In this document: one piece after another, positions 1 to 7,282 of the stretch
Layout: every line of letters begins with the position of its first letter
Numbering within the stretch: position 1 is the first letter of the stretch
Assembly (NCBI RefSeq): GCF_004793475.1
Contig: NZ_SRYZ01000032.1
Coordinates: 1 to 42,277 of the forward strand
Direction of reading: 5' to 3'
DNA length: 42,277 bases
Source: Bacteroides muris (ex Afrizal et al. 2022)
GTDB lineage: Bacteria > Bacteroidota > Bacteroidia > Bacteroidales > Bacteroidaceae
Translations under genes and position numbers: made by a program
Notes under the pieces: model-generated
What the model saw: the letters and a program-made list of their open reading frames with translations, nothing else
What the model was told of the DNA's origin: nothing
The model's database searches: none

Positions 1-380
1 ATGCCTTCTTTTATACCCTCTTATAAACTTTCATGCTGACTTGCGAAACTTAAATAATTTACATATTCTCCATGAAATATCACTATTCCAAGAAGTAACT
101 ATATTATCCCATCTTATTAATTAGAAGGACAGCTATTAAGTCGGGTGTCCTTTTTCTGTTTATACACTCCAATCAAATAAAGAGCAATCAAATCGAAGTC
201 ACATTCCTTTAATATATGGTAATAGCATCGTTCACATACAAATATTTTATTCGTAGACTACCGTTTTCGACAAAGAAACAACATTCTAAGAACAGGTATC
301 TTTTTTACAAGAAAAATCCCATTATACCATAAACGCTTATAAAGCAATGCACACATTTGTATATCAAAGCCCTATTTTAG
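1..380. other. Intergenic stretch without a recognisable gene
   Basis: I see no coding frame with protein-like content on either strand. The stretch is AT-rich. Its only clear structure is the rho-independent terminator at 124-155. The rest may be the 3' flank of a gene lying outside the window to the left. Confidence 0.6.
124..155 (+). terminator. Rho-independent terminator of an upstream gene outside the window
   Basis: The arms AAGGACA (125-131) and TGTCCTT (146-152) are perfectly complementary around a 14-nt loop. The right arm runs into TTTTTCTGTTT, which gives a U-rich tail for plus-strand transcription. Confidence 0.65.
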
Positions 381-557
381 TTAGAGCCTGTTTAAATTTT
401 ATTCAGCATTCTTTTAAGAGTTCTTTTTGAGGATGTTTTTCTGTTTTAATGAAGAGCATAGCGGGCTATGTGACGAATAGAAACAGAAAAACAGACCGGA
501 AAGAAGCTTGGGAAGAAGCTGAAAAAACTTTTTGAAGAAAATTTAAACAGGCTCTAA
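381..557. repeat. MITE-like 177-bp palindromic element with 20-bp perfect terminal inverted repeats
   Basis: The left end TTAGAGCCTGTTTAAATTTT (381-400) is the exact reverse complement of 538-557. The interior also folds back: a GTTTTTCTGTTT-type segment faces a GAAACAGAAAAAC segment, and the centre is CATAGC-GG-GCTATG near 458-471, close to the midpoint 469. The whole unit is therefore one long imperfect hairpin. No transposase is encoded and no clear target duplication is visible. The right end lies 10 bp before the -7 box of the next gene. I infer a non-autonomous mobile or foldback repeat. Confidence 0.7.
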
Positions 558-567
558 TCAAATTATG

Positions 568-575
568 TAAGTTTG
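568..575 (+). promoter_or_regulatory. Bacteroides -7 element for the Crp/Fnr regulator
   Basis: TAAGTTTG matches TAnnTTTG. It lies 25 bp before the ATG at 601 and 10 bp after the palindromic element, so the -33 region falls inside that element. No good TTTG is seen at the -33 position. Confidence 0.6.
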
Positions 576-600
576 CAAACGAATAAAAAGTTCCCTTTCC

Positions 601-1164
601 ATGAACAATATCATTCATAAAATCAGGCAGATTTACCCGGTTTCTGATGAGGCACTGCAGGCGCTTCTGACAAATATGCAAGTAAGGTACTACTCTAAAG
701 GTACTTATATAGTACGAGCGGGAGTGACAGACCGACTGGTATATTTCATTGAGGAAGGAGTCACCCGTTCCGTATTTCATCACGACGGACAAGATACCAC
801 CACTTGGTTCAGCCAGGAAGGTGATGTAACCTTCGGAATGGATTCACTATATTATCAACAGCCGTCAATAGAAAGTATTGAGACTCTTTCGGACTGCAAA
901 ATCTATACTATCCACATAAACAAGTTAAACGCTCTCTACGAAACATATATCGATATAGCCAACTGGGGCAGAATATTGCATCAGAACGTAAACAAAGAGC
1001 TCAGTCACATGTTTGCGGAAAGACTCCAACTGCCTCCCAAAGAGCGGTACGAACAATTTAACCACCGTTACCCCGGACTGATAAACCGGGTGAAGCTAAA
1101 ATATGTGGCAGCCTTTCTGGGTATTTCCATTTACACCCTCAGCCGGATACGCGCAAAAAAATAG
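601..1164 (+). CDS. Crp/Fnr family transcriptional regulator
   Basis: This 187-residue protein is predicted to be a cytoplasmic transcription factor. An N-terminal cyclic-nucleotide-binding-type beta roll (about residues 15-120, with glycine-turn segments such as VRAGVTDRLVYFIEEG) is followed by a dimerisation helix. The C-terminal helix-turn-helix is short (about 155-187, including YVAAFLGISIYTLSRIRAKK). The ligand is not predictable; Bacteroides have many Crp-like proteins that probably do not bind cAMP. The gene is preceded by a -7 box at 568 and followed by an acyltransferase gene with its own promoter, so it is probably monocistronic. Confidence 0.88.
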   Translation: MNNIIHKIRQIYPVSDEALQALLTNMQVRYYSKGTYIVRAGVTDRLVYFIEEGVTRSVFHHDGQDTTTWFSQEGDVTFGMDSLYYQQPSIESIETLSDCKIYTIHINKLNALYETYIDIANWGRILHQNVNKELSHMFAERLQLPPKERYEQFNHRYPGLINRVKLKYVAAFLGISIYTLSRIRAKK

Positions 1165-1173
1165 AAACTCGTC

Positions 1174-1202
1174 GTTCTTTTTTTGCTTTTAAGCAAAAGA
1201 AC
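1174..1202 (+). terminator. Imperfect hairpin after the Crp/Fnr gene
   Basis: GTTCTTTTTTTGCTT pairs with AAGCAAAAGAAC except for extra T residues in the left arm. It lies just downstream of the stop codon at 1164. The tail is only weakly U-rich, so its efficiency as a terminator is uncertain. Confidence 0.45.
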
Positions 1203-1218
1203 TTCGTTTCGCATGGCG

Positions 1219-1226
1219 TATCTTTG
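1219..1226 (+). promoter_or_regulatory. Bacteroides -7 element for the acyltransferase gene
   Basis: TATCTTTG matches TAnnTTTG exactly. It lies 37 bp before the ATG at 1264 and downstream of the candidate terminator, which supports a separate transcript. Confidence 0.65.
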
Positions 1227-1263
1227 GCATCCGAAAACATTAACCAAACAATAGAAAAAACAG

Positions 1264-2418
1264 ATGTCACACATTTCATCTTCTGCCTTCTCAGACACCA
1301 AAGCACACTATGACCTTCTCGACGGGCTCCGTGGCGTAGCAGCCTTAATGGTTATATGGTATCATATATTCGAAGGCTATGCTTTTGCCGGTGGTGGCAT
1401 TATCGACACCTTCAACCACGGTTATTTAGCTGTAGATTTCTTCTTTATACTATCGGGATTCGTTATCGGGTATGCCTATGATGACCGTTGGGGCAGGAGC
1501 CTCACAATGAGAAACTTCTTTAAACGGCGCCTGATACGTCTCCATCCGATGGCCATTATGGGGGCCGTCCTAGGCACCATTACCTTCTGTCTTCAAGGAT
1601 GTGTACAATGGGACGGAACACATATTGCCCTCTCCATGATTATGCTGTCCCTTCTTTGCACAATATTTTTTATTCCCACAATGCCGGGTGCAGGTTATGA
1701 AGTCCGTGGCAATGGCGAAATGTTTCCTTTGAATGGTCCATGCTGGTCCTTGTTCTTTGAATATATAGGCAACATCCTTTATGCTTTATTTATCCACCGC
1801 TTATCAAACAAAGCCCTAACCGTACTGACAATATTGCTGGGAGTGGCATTGGCATCATTCGCCATTTTCGATGTCTCCGGATACGGAAATATGGGAGTGG
1901 GCTGGACACTGGACGGAATAAACTTTGGCGGCGGATTACTGAGGATGCTTTTTCCTTTCTCCATGGGCATGCTTTTGTCACGCAACTTCAAGCCTATCAA
2001 GGTGAAAGGTGCTTTCTGGATATGTGCCATCGCATTGGTCGCCTTGTTTTCAGTGCCCTACCTGGAAGGTGCAACACCGGTCTGTACAAATGGCATTTAT
2101 GAAGCGTTCTGTGTAATCATCGCTTTTCCGGTTCTCGTCTGGTTAGGAGCTTCCGGTACCACAACAGACAAGAAATCAACCCGGATATGCAAATTCCTGG
2201 GAGATATATCCTATCCAATCTATGTGATACATTATCCATTCATGTACTTATTCTATGCATGGCTCATCAAGAACCAGCTCTTCACATTGGAACAGACCTG
2301 GCAGGTTGCCTTGTGTGTTTACGCATGGAACATATTATTGGCTTCTCTATGCCTGAAATTCTATGATGAACCGGCGCGGAAATATCTGGCTAAACGCTTC
2401 TTGAACAAGAAACGGTAA
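1264..2418 (+). CDS. Acyltransferase 3 family integral membrane protein
   Basis: This 384-residue polytopic membrane protein belongs to the OafA/NodX-type acyltransferase-3 family, which transfers acetyl or other acyl groups to surface carbohydrates. The N-terminal signature DLLDGLRGVAALMVIWYH carries the conserved histidine (H34). The VDFFFILSGFVIGY segment follows, then an R-rich cytoplasmic turn and about ten hydrophobic segments, ending in YPIYVIHYPF, which is typical of the last helices. The acceptor is unknown because no glycan locus is adjacent. The gene has its own promoter at 1219. Confidence 0.9.
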   Translation: MSHISSSAFSDTKAHYDLLDGLRGVAALMVIWYHIFEGYAFAGGGIIDTFNHGYLAVDFFFILSGFVIGYAYDDRWGRSLTMRNFFKRRLIRLHPMAIMGAVLGTITFCLQGCVQWDGTHIALSMIMLSLLCTIFFIPTMPGAGYEVRGNGEMFPLNGPCWSLFFEYIGNILYALFIHRLSNKALTVLTILLGVALASFAIFDVSGYGNMGVGWTLDGINFGGGLLRMLFPFSMGMLLSRNFKPIKVKGAFWICAIALVALFSVPYLEGATPVCTNGIYEAFCVIIAFPVLVWLGASGTTTDKKSTRICKFLGDISYPIYVIHYPFMYLFYAWLIKNQLFTLEQTWQVALCVYAWNILLASLCLKFYDEPARKYLAKRFLNKKR

Positions 2419-2545
2419 AATGGCTTCCTACTTCCGTCACATTTTTATATTCATAATCTCCTCTTTTTACTTATTAGACGCGGAAATATGAAGGTTGATT
2501 GCAAAAATCTGCATTTTTTTCCTACATTATATCCCCAATAAGCAG

Positions 2546-2553
2546 TATCTTTG
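2546..2553 (+). promoter_or_regulatory. Bacteroides -7 element for the YitT-family gene
   Basis: TATCTTTG matches TAnnTTTG. Its position excludes the upstream in-frame TTG at 2499 as the start and points to the ATG at 2586. Confidence 0.65.
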
Positions 2554-2585
2554 TCCCCGCATTTTCACAACCACATAAAATTATA

Positions 2586-3476
2586 ATGAAAACAATAGTA
2601 CATGTTCCCTCCCGACAGAACACCATGCGCGAACTGCGGGATTATCTGATGATTGCTCTGGGTATGGTCTTATATGGTATCGGTTGGACAGTATTCCTGC
2701 TTCCCAACGATATTACTACCGGTGGCGTACCGGGCATTGCATCCATCGTATATTTTGCCACTGGATTTCCCGTCCAATATACGTACTTCGCCATCAACTT
2801 TATACTTCTATTGCTTGCCCTACGTGTGTTGGGATGGAAGTTCAGCGTAAAGACAATCTTTGCCGTATTCACCCTGACCTTTTTCCTTTCCATTATCCAG
2901 AAACTGACCGAGGGTGTTGTCCTCCTACACGACCAACCCTTCATGGCTTGTGTCATCGGTGCTTCCTTCTGCGGTAGCGGCATCGGCATCGCCTTTTCCA
3001 ACAACGGCAGTACCGGCGGCACGGACATCATTGCCGCCGTAATCAACAAATACCGCGACATCACGCTGGGCAGAGTCATGCTGATATGCGACCTTATCAT
3101 CATCTCGTCCAGCTACTTTGTTCTGAAAGACTGGGAAAAGGTGGTGTACGGCTACGTTACTCTATACATATGCAGCTTCGTGCTCGACCAAGTGGTGAAC
3201 AGTGCCCGCCAGTCCGTACAATTCTTCATCATCAGCGATAAATACGAAGAGATAGCCAAGCACATCCAGGTATATCCCCATAGAGGTGCAACGGTCATCA
3301 ACGCTTCGGGTTTCTATACAGGAAAAGAGATAAAAATGCTATTCGTGCTGGCCAAGAAACGGGAGTCCACCATCATCTTCCGGCTCATAAAAGACATAGA
3401 CCCCAATGCTTTTGTATCACAAAGTGCAGTCATCGGAGTCTATGGAGAAGGATTCGACAAAATCAAAGTGAAGTAG
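2586..3476 (+). CDS. YitT family membrane protein (DUF161 plus DUF2179)
   Basis: This 296-residue protein has about five N-terminal membrane segments in the YitT_membrane (DUF161) pattern, including GGVPGIASIVYFATGFP and the glycine-rich GSTGGTDIIAAV. A C-terminal soluble DUF2179 domain follows (about 205-296: VQFFIISDKYEEIAKHI...GATVINASGFYTGKE). The family is widespread, but the transported substrate is not established. The start at 2586 is chosen because the promoter lies at 2546-2553; an in-frame TTG at 2499 would precede the promoter. The 3' end overlaps the convergent DUF3256 gene by 14 bp. Confidence 0.88.
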   Translation: MKTIVHVPSRQNTMRELRDYLMIALGMVLYGIGWTVFLLPNDITTGGVPGIASIVYFATGFPVQYTYFAINFILLLLALRVLGWKFSVKTIFAVFTLTFFLSIIQKLTEGVVLLHDQPFMACVIGASFCGSGIGIAFSNNGSTGGTDIIAAVINKYRDITLGRVMLICDLIIISSSYFVLKDWEKVVYGYVTLYICSFVLDQVVNSARQSVQFFIISDKYEEIAKHIQVYPHRGATVINASGFYTGKEIKMLFVLAKKRESTIIFRLIKDIDPNAFVSQSAVIGVYGEGFDKIKVK

Positions 3477-4122
3477 AGGACTTCTCAAACTTCCCTTGAT
3501 TCCAAGTATAAACAATAAAACGGCGGACAAACGGTTTCAGTTTCTCCGCCGCTTCTTTACCCATATAATCGGTCGTGGTAAAAGTAAATGTCAACGTGGC
3601 GTCCTCCGCAGAAAGGTCTGCTTTCATCAGCAACATGTCGGCCTGGCGACGGGCATCCTGATACTCATAGACATCCACTGTATCCGAGGCCTCAGCGATA
3701 AAATCATCCAGAACGGGCAATGCCGGCAAATAGGACGAAGCTGTCAGCTCCTTCCAGTCTGTGTTATAGAACTTGACATGGCTGTCGCAGGCCGGAGCAC
3801 AAACCGTAGCAACCACACAAATCACCTTCGTACTGTCGTTAACGGGCAAGAGCTTCATCTGCCATGACCCTTGAGGCGTCATCTTCACATGTATATAGTC
3901 TGGAGAAAGCTTCGTCATTTCCGATTTACCACCAAGGCTGTTGGTCACCTCGGCTTTCATCTTACTTTCCAGAAAGTCTATAAAATCCGCACGGTTCACG
4001 GCACTAAGCAACGGACATATAGAATCCGGCATATTCTTAAAACACGTCTTGGCTTCCTGGGCCTGCAAACATCCCCATCCGATGAAAGCCAAAAACAAAA
4101 AAGCACTCAGTTTTCTTATCAT
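3463..4122 (-). CDS. DUF3256 family exported protein
   Basis: This 219-residue protein has a signal peptide (MIRKLSAFLFLAFIGWGCLQAQ), so it is probably periplasmic. The sequence matches my knowledge of DUF3256, a Bacteroidales family without known function: NMPDSICPLLSAVNR near the N-terminus, then LDDFIAE and a beta-rich C-terminus. Its start overlaps the stop of the GAF-domain gene by 4 bp, which indicates translational coupling, so it is the last gene of the truA operon. The N-terminal hydrophobic stretch contains a cysteine (GWGC), but cleavage after AQ looks more likely than lipidation. Confidence 0.8.
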   Translation of the reverse strand: MIRKLSAFLFLAFIGWGCLQAQEAKTCFKNMPDSICPLLSAVNRADFIDFLESKMKAEVTNSLGGKSEMTKLSPDYIHVKMTPQGSWQMKLLPVNDSTKVICVVATVCAPACDSHVKFYNTDWKELTASSYLPALPVLDDFIAEASDTVDVYEYQDARRQADMLLMKADLSAEDATLTFTFTTTDYMGKEAAEKLKPFVRRFIVYTWNQGKFEKSSTSL

Positions 4123-4589
4123 AACATTTTAATCATTTCTTCAAGGAAACGGGCATCTGTTTTATCAAAACTGCCCAAATCGTCACTGTCAATATCCAAT
4201 ACCCCCCACACTTCACCGTCCTCACGCTTCAGCGGAACCACAATCTCCGAACGCGACAGCGAGCTGCAGGCTATATGTCCGGGAAATGCATCCACATCGG
4301 GCACAACCAATGTCTCGGCTCTATCCCATGCCGTTCCGCAAACACCGCGACCTTTCCTGATGCGTGTACAAGCTATCGGTCCCTGAAAAGGTCCCAACAC
4401 CAGTTCCTCCCCTTTCACCAGATAGAATCCTACCCAGAAGAAACGGAAAGTCTCTTTCAGCGCCGCCGAAACATTTGACAGATTAGCTATCAAGTCATCT
4501 TCACCTGCCAGCAGGTTTTTCAGCTGAGGAAGCAGGGCTCGATATTTCTCTGTCTTGCTACCAGCATTTATATATAAGTCTTCTGCCAT
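4119..4589 (-). CDS. msrC: GAF-domain free methionine-(R)-sulfoxide reductase
   Basis: The 156-residue protein is a single GAF domain of the fRMsr type, which reduces free methionine-R-sulfoxide with thioredoxin. The segment RKGRGVCGTAWDRAETLVVPDV provides one family cysteine, and HIACSSLSRSEIVVPL provides the second and the end of the catalytic pocket. EVWGVLDIDSDDLGSFDKTD is the usual C-terminal signature. It sits in the truA operon, 11 bp after the DMT transporter stop, and overlaps the next gene by 4 bp. The function is inferred from these motifs. Confidence 0.88.
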   Translation of the reverse strand: MAEDLYINAGSKTEKYRALLPQLKNLLAGEDDLIANLSNVSAALKETFRFFWVGFYLVKGEELVLGPFQGPIACTRIRKGRGVCGTAWDRAETLVVPDVDAFPGHIACSSLSRSEIVVPLKREDGEVWGVLDIDSDDLGSFDKTDARFLEEMIKML

Positions 4590-4600
4590 ATATTTCTTGT

Positions 4601-5500
4601 CTATTTACTCCCCAAATATAGGAAGAACATTCCAATCAACACCAAAATGAGGTCGACAGCCTTGCTTTTTAAATTCTTTTCACGGAAGAAAAGCGCACCG
4701 AAAAGGAAGGAAACCACAACGCTACCACGGCGCACCATCGAAACGATGGAAATCATGGAGTCCTCATAGCTCAGGGCATAAAAATATACAAAGTCTGCCG
4801 CACAGAGGAAAATGGAGATGCAGATAATGGTCCAGTCCCAACGAAACGGAGTGCTTTCTTTTCGTTTGGGGTACCACAACAGCAGGATGATGGGGCACAT
4901 GATAAAGACTTGGTAGACATTATACCACGACTGCACCAGCATCGGGTTGAGCTGCTTCATCAGGTATTTGTCATACAGCCCGCTGACAGCTCCGGCAACG
5001 GCCGCCAGCACGATGAAAAGAATCCATTTGTTATGCTTGAAGTCGATTCCCTCTTTCTTGCCCGAACGGCTCAGCATGAAGAAGGACACTATGGCAAGCA
5101 GCACGCCAATCCATTGATAAAGGTTCAAGCGTTCGCCAAACACAAGCATGGCACCTAACAGCACCATTACGGGCCGCGTCGCATTAATCGGTCCCACGAT
5201 AGTCAGCGGCAGATGCTTCATCCCGAAATAGCCTAATATCCAGGAAGAAAGCACGATGAGCGACTTGACAACAATAAACTTATGTACCTCCCACCCCACC
5301 ACGGGGACATCAAACATCGTGCCTCCCAACACCGACGGCGCAAAGGCAGATACCAAAATGAAAGGAAGAAATATAAGGCTTGAGAACAGCGTGTTCAGAA
5401 AAAGCACCGGCAGTACGGCATTGTCACGCAGCGACTTCTTCTTGAAGACATCGTAAAATCCCAGCAAGGCGGCAGAGAGGAAAGCAAGTAATAACCACAT
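4601..5500 (-). CDS. EamA/DMT family membrane transporter
   Basis: This 299-residue protein has about ten hydrophobic segments in two EamA repeats, the usual drug/metabolite transporter architecture. The substrate is unknown. The ATG at 5500 (MWLLLAFLSAALLGFYDVFKKK) is chosen. A longer in-frame reading to 5581 would translate an intergenic TTGATAGTTGATAG repeat into a meaningless STINYQLSTINYQ stretch. The first half contains PLTIVGPINATRPVMVLLGA and the second GAVSGLYDKYLMKQL, both typical of the family. It lies between truA and the methionine sulfoxide reductase gene. Confidence 0.88.
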   Translation of the reverse strand: MWLLLAFLSAALLGFYDVFKKKSLRDNAVLPVLFLNTLFSSLIFLPFILVSAFAPSVLGGTMFDVPVVGWEVHKFIVVKSLIVLSSWILGYFGMKHLPLTIVGPINATRPVMVLLGAMLVFGERLNLYQWIGVLLAIVSFFMLSRSGKKEGIDFKHNKWILFIVLAAVAGAVSGLYDKYLMKQLNPMLVQSWYNVYQVFIMCPIILLLWYPKRKESTPFRWDWTIICISIFLCAADFVYFYALSYEDSMISIVSMVRRGSVVVSFLFGALFFREKNLKSKAVDLILVLIGMFFLYLGSK

Positions 5501-5510
5501 TGTTTTAATT

Positions 5511-5555
5511 GAAAATTGATAGTTAATAGTTGAGAGTTGATAGTTGATAGTTGAA
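5511..5555. repeat. Degenerate tandem repeat of a TTGATAG-type word
   Basis: Between truA and the DMT gene the plus strand runs through TTGATAGTTAATAGTTGAGA and TTGATAGTTGATAGTTGA, a degenerate array of a 7-bp unit (TTGATAG and variants). It is intergenic once the DMT start is placed at 5500. Confidence 0.75.
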
Positions 5556-5619
5556 AATGAAGAACGGGAAGATATATGCAATATTTAATCCTCAATCCTT
5601 CATTTCCCGTTCTTCATTT
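5555..5619. repeat. 16-bp perfect inverted repeat spanning the truA stop codon
   Basis: AAATGAAGAACGGGAA at 5555-5570 is the exact reverse complement of 5604-5619, with 33 bp between. The right arm lies in the last codons of truA and the left arm lies downstream of it. The transcript can form a strong hairpin around the truA stop. There is no clear U-tract, so it may act as a processing or attenuation structure. Confidence 0.75.
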
Positions 5620-6365
5620 AAGAACAGCCCTTCCGGATAGGCTACGTCCACCAAAAACAATGCATTTCCGGGAACGGAAGTTCCTGCGCGGCAACGGTTC
5701 TTCTGCTCGATGACGCGTCGGAACCCTTCGACGGAAAGTTTTCCACGACCCACCTCGAGCAAAGTGCCAACAATAGCACGTACCATGTTGCGCAGGAAAC
5801 GGTCGGCCTGGATGGTAAAAACCCAGGTCACATCGTCTACCCGAGTCCAGGAAGCATACATAATCTTGCAATTATTGGTTTTGACATCGGTATGGAGTTT
5901 GCTGAAGCTGGTAAAGTCCGTATAGTCAAACAAGGTTCGGGCCGCCTCATTCATCCGCTCAAAGTCCGGTGTTTGGAACAGACGGCAACGATATTGGCGA
6001 TTGAAAGGAGACTTGGCGGTAGTGACGTAATACTTATACATACGTGCAGTTGCATCAAAGCGTGCATGTGCCTCCGGTATCACCGCCCGCAAGCGATACA
6101 CAGAAATATCGGGAGGAAGCAGGCGATTCAGCTTATCCGTCATAAAAACAGTGTCCAGAGGAGAATCGCTGTCAAAGTGAGCTACCATCAGTGAGGCATG
6201 CACCCCGGCGTCGGTACGCCCCGCTCCCACTACTTCCACCTCGCGACGCAGCAAGGTACTCAGCGCCTTCATCAAACACTCCTGCACACTCGCACCATTC
6301 GGCTGGATTTGCCAGCCGTGATAAGCGGTACCATCATAAGCCAAGTATATAAAATATCGTTGCAC
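5592..6365 (-). CDS. truA: tRNA pseudouridine synthase A
   Basis: TruA makes pseudouridine at positions 38-40 of the tRNA anticodon arm. The 257-residue frame from a GTG start reads [20 protein letters not shown], then [11 protein letters not shown] with the catalytic aspartate at residue 52, and later SFNRQYRC-like and [19 protein letters not shown] motifs of the family. The start is placed at GTG 6365. An upstream in-frame TTG (6383) lies inside the -7 element TATCTTTG, and homologues begin at QRYF. The leader would be only about ten bases. It is the first gene of a four-gene minus-strand operon. Confidence 0.92.
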   Translation of the reverse strand: MQRYFIYLAYDGTAYHGWQIQPNGASVQECLMKALSTLLRREVEVVGAGRTDAGVHASLMVAHFDSDSPLDTVFMTDKLNRLLPPDISVYRLRAVIPEAHARFDATARMYKYYVTTAKSPFNRQYRCRLFQTPDFERMNEAARTLFDYTDFTSFSKLHTDVKTNNCKIMYASWTRVDDVTWVFTIQADRFLRNMVRAIVGTLLEVGRGKLSVEGFRRVIEQKNRCRAGTSVPGNALFLVDVAYPEGLFLNEEREMKD

Positions 6366-6380
6366 GGTCTTTTTTGTGTG

Positions 6381-6388
6381 CAAAGATA
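6381..6388 (-). promoter_or_regulatory. Bacteroides -7 element for truA
   Basis: The minus strand reads TATCTTTG, within GCACTATCTTTGC. It ends 15 bp before the GTG start, so the transcript has a very short leader. Confidence 0.6.
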
Positions 6389-6464
6389 GTGCAAACCGAA
6401 TACAGAACTTTCATGCTCGCATGAAAAAGTTATGCTGAAGTGCAGCCTATATTCGCTTTTTCAG

Positions 6465-6472
6465 CAAAGATA
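6465..6472 (-). promoter_or_regulatory. Second minus-strand -7 element upstream of truA
   Basis: The 13-bp word GCACTATCTTTGC recurs here, 84 bp upstream of the copy at truA. It may be a second truA promoter or a duplicated promoter remnant. Confidence 0.4.
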
Positions 6473-6497
6473 GTGCCAATTTAAAAAACGTTTGAAT

Positions 6498-6505
6498 TAT
6501 CTTTG
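6498..6505 (+). promoter_or_regulatory. Bacteroides -7 element for the DUF5715-like lipoprotein gene
   Basis: TATCTTTG matches TAnnTTTG and lies 65 bp before the ATG at 6571. The leader includes the ACGGATTACAC word at 6519-6529, which recurs at 33806. Confidence 0.6.
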
Positions 6506-6570
6506 CAAGGTTTTCACCACGGATTACACAGATTAACGCAGATTTTTCACAGACGTAGTACATTTATAAG

Positions 6571-7254
6571 ATGAGATATTCTTCCAGAATCCTACCTATA
6601 CTGATAATTGCCGCAGCTGCCGCAACATTCACCTTTGCCGGCTGTAAGAAGAAGGACATGTCGCTCAAGTTGAACGAACCACGCAACATTCGGGGCGTTG
6701 TCAGTTACAAACGCTCGTTCGGAGACTTGAATGAGAAACATCTCAATGCAGCCCAAGCCATCGGCATACGTGTGCTTTCCTCTCGCGAGGAAGCAGAAAA
6801 GATGAAGGAGCAACTGCAACCTATCACGACAAACGAGCTCTATGCCGTGGATTCACTGACGCATTCCATCCCTTATCTCATTCCGGGCGCAGCCAGCCTG
6901 CTGGACACCATCGGACGCAACTTCCTTGATTCACTGACCTCCAAGGGGCTGAATCCAAACAAGGTAATTGTGACTTCCGTACTTCGCACCCAGAACGATG
7001 TAAAACGCCTGCGCAGCCGCAACCGCAATGCTTCTCCAAACTCGGCACATTTCTACGGAACGACATTCGATGTCAGCTGGAAGCGCTTTCAGAAAATAGA
7101 AGACGAGGATGGGCGTCCTTTGCAGGATGTCAGCGCAGATACCTTAAAACTGGTTCTTTCGGAAGTGCTTCGTGACCTGCGGAAAGCCGACAAATGCTAC
7201 ATCAAATACGAGTTGAAGCAAGGATGCTTCCACATTACGACAAGAGGGAAATAA
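6571..7254 (+). CDS. Lipoprotein with peptidase M15-like motif (DUF5715-like)
   Basis: The 227-residue protein begins with a signal peptide and lipobox (FTFAGC), so it is probably lipid-anchored on the periplasmic side or outer membrane. The C-terminal half holds SPNSAHFYGTTFDVSW, which resembles the SxHxxGxAxD zinc motif of VanY/M15 carboxypeptidases, and a final GCFHITTR that could supply the last histidine. My recollection is that this matches DUF5715, whose function is unknown. A peptidoglycan-trimming role is inference only. It has its own promoter at 6498 and a hairpin terminator shared with the convergent nnr gene. Confidence 0.8.
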   Translation: MRYSSRILPILIIAAAAATFTFAGCKKKDMSLKLNEPRNIRGVVSYKRSFGDLNEKHLNAAQAIGIRVLSSREEAEKMKEQLQPITTNELYAVDSLTHSIPYLIPGAASLLDTIGRNFLDSLTSKGLNPNKVIVTSVLRTQNDVKRLRSRNRNASPNSAHFYGTTFDVSWKRFQKIEDEDGRPLQDVSADTLKLVLSEVLRDLRKADKCYIKYELKQGCFHITTRGK

Positions 7255-7256
7255 GC

Positions 7257-7280
7257 AGATAAGTGTTATTACACTTATCT
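7257..7280. terminator. Hairpin terminator between convergent genes
   Basis: AGATAAGTGT (7257-7266) and ACACTTATCT (7271-7280) form a perfect 10-bp stem with a TATT loop. It lies between the stop at 7254 and the nnr stop at 7283. A T-rich run follows on the plus strand. Confidence 0.7.
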
Positions 7281-7282
7281 CT

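Noticed and set aside
466..792. 108-codon open frame on the minus strand
   Set aside because: It starts inside the palindromic element and runs antisense to the well-supported Crp/Fnr gene; the protein has no recognisable features.
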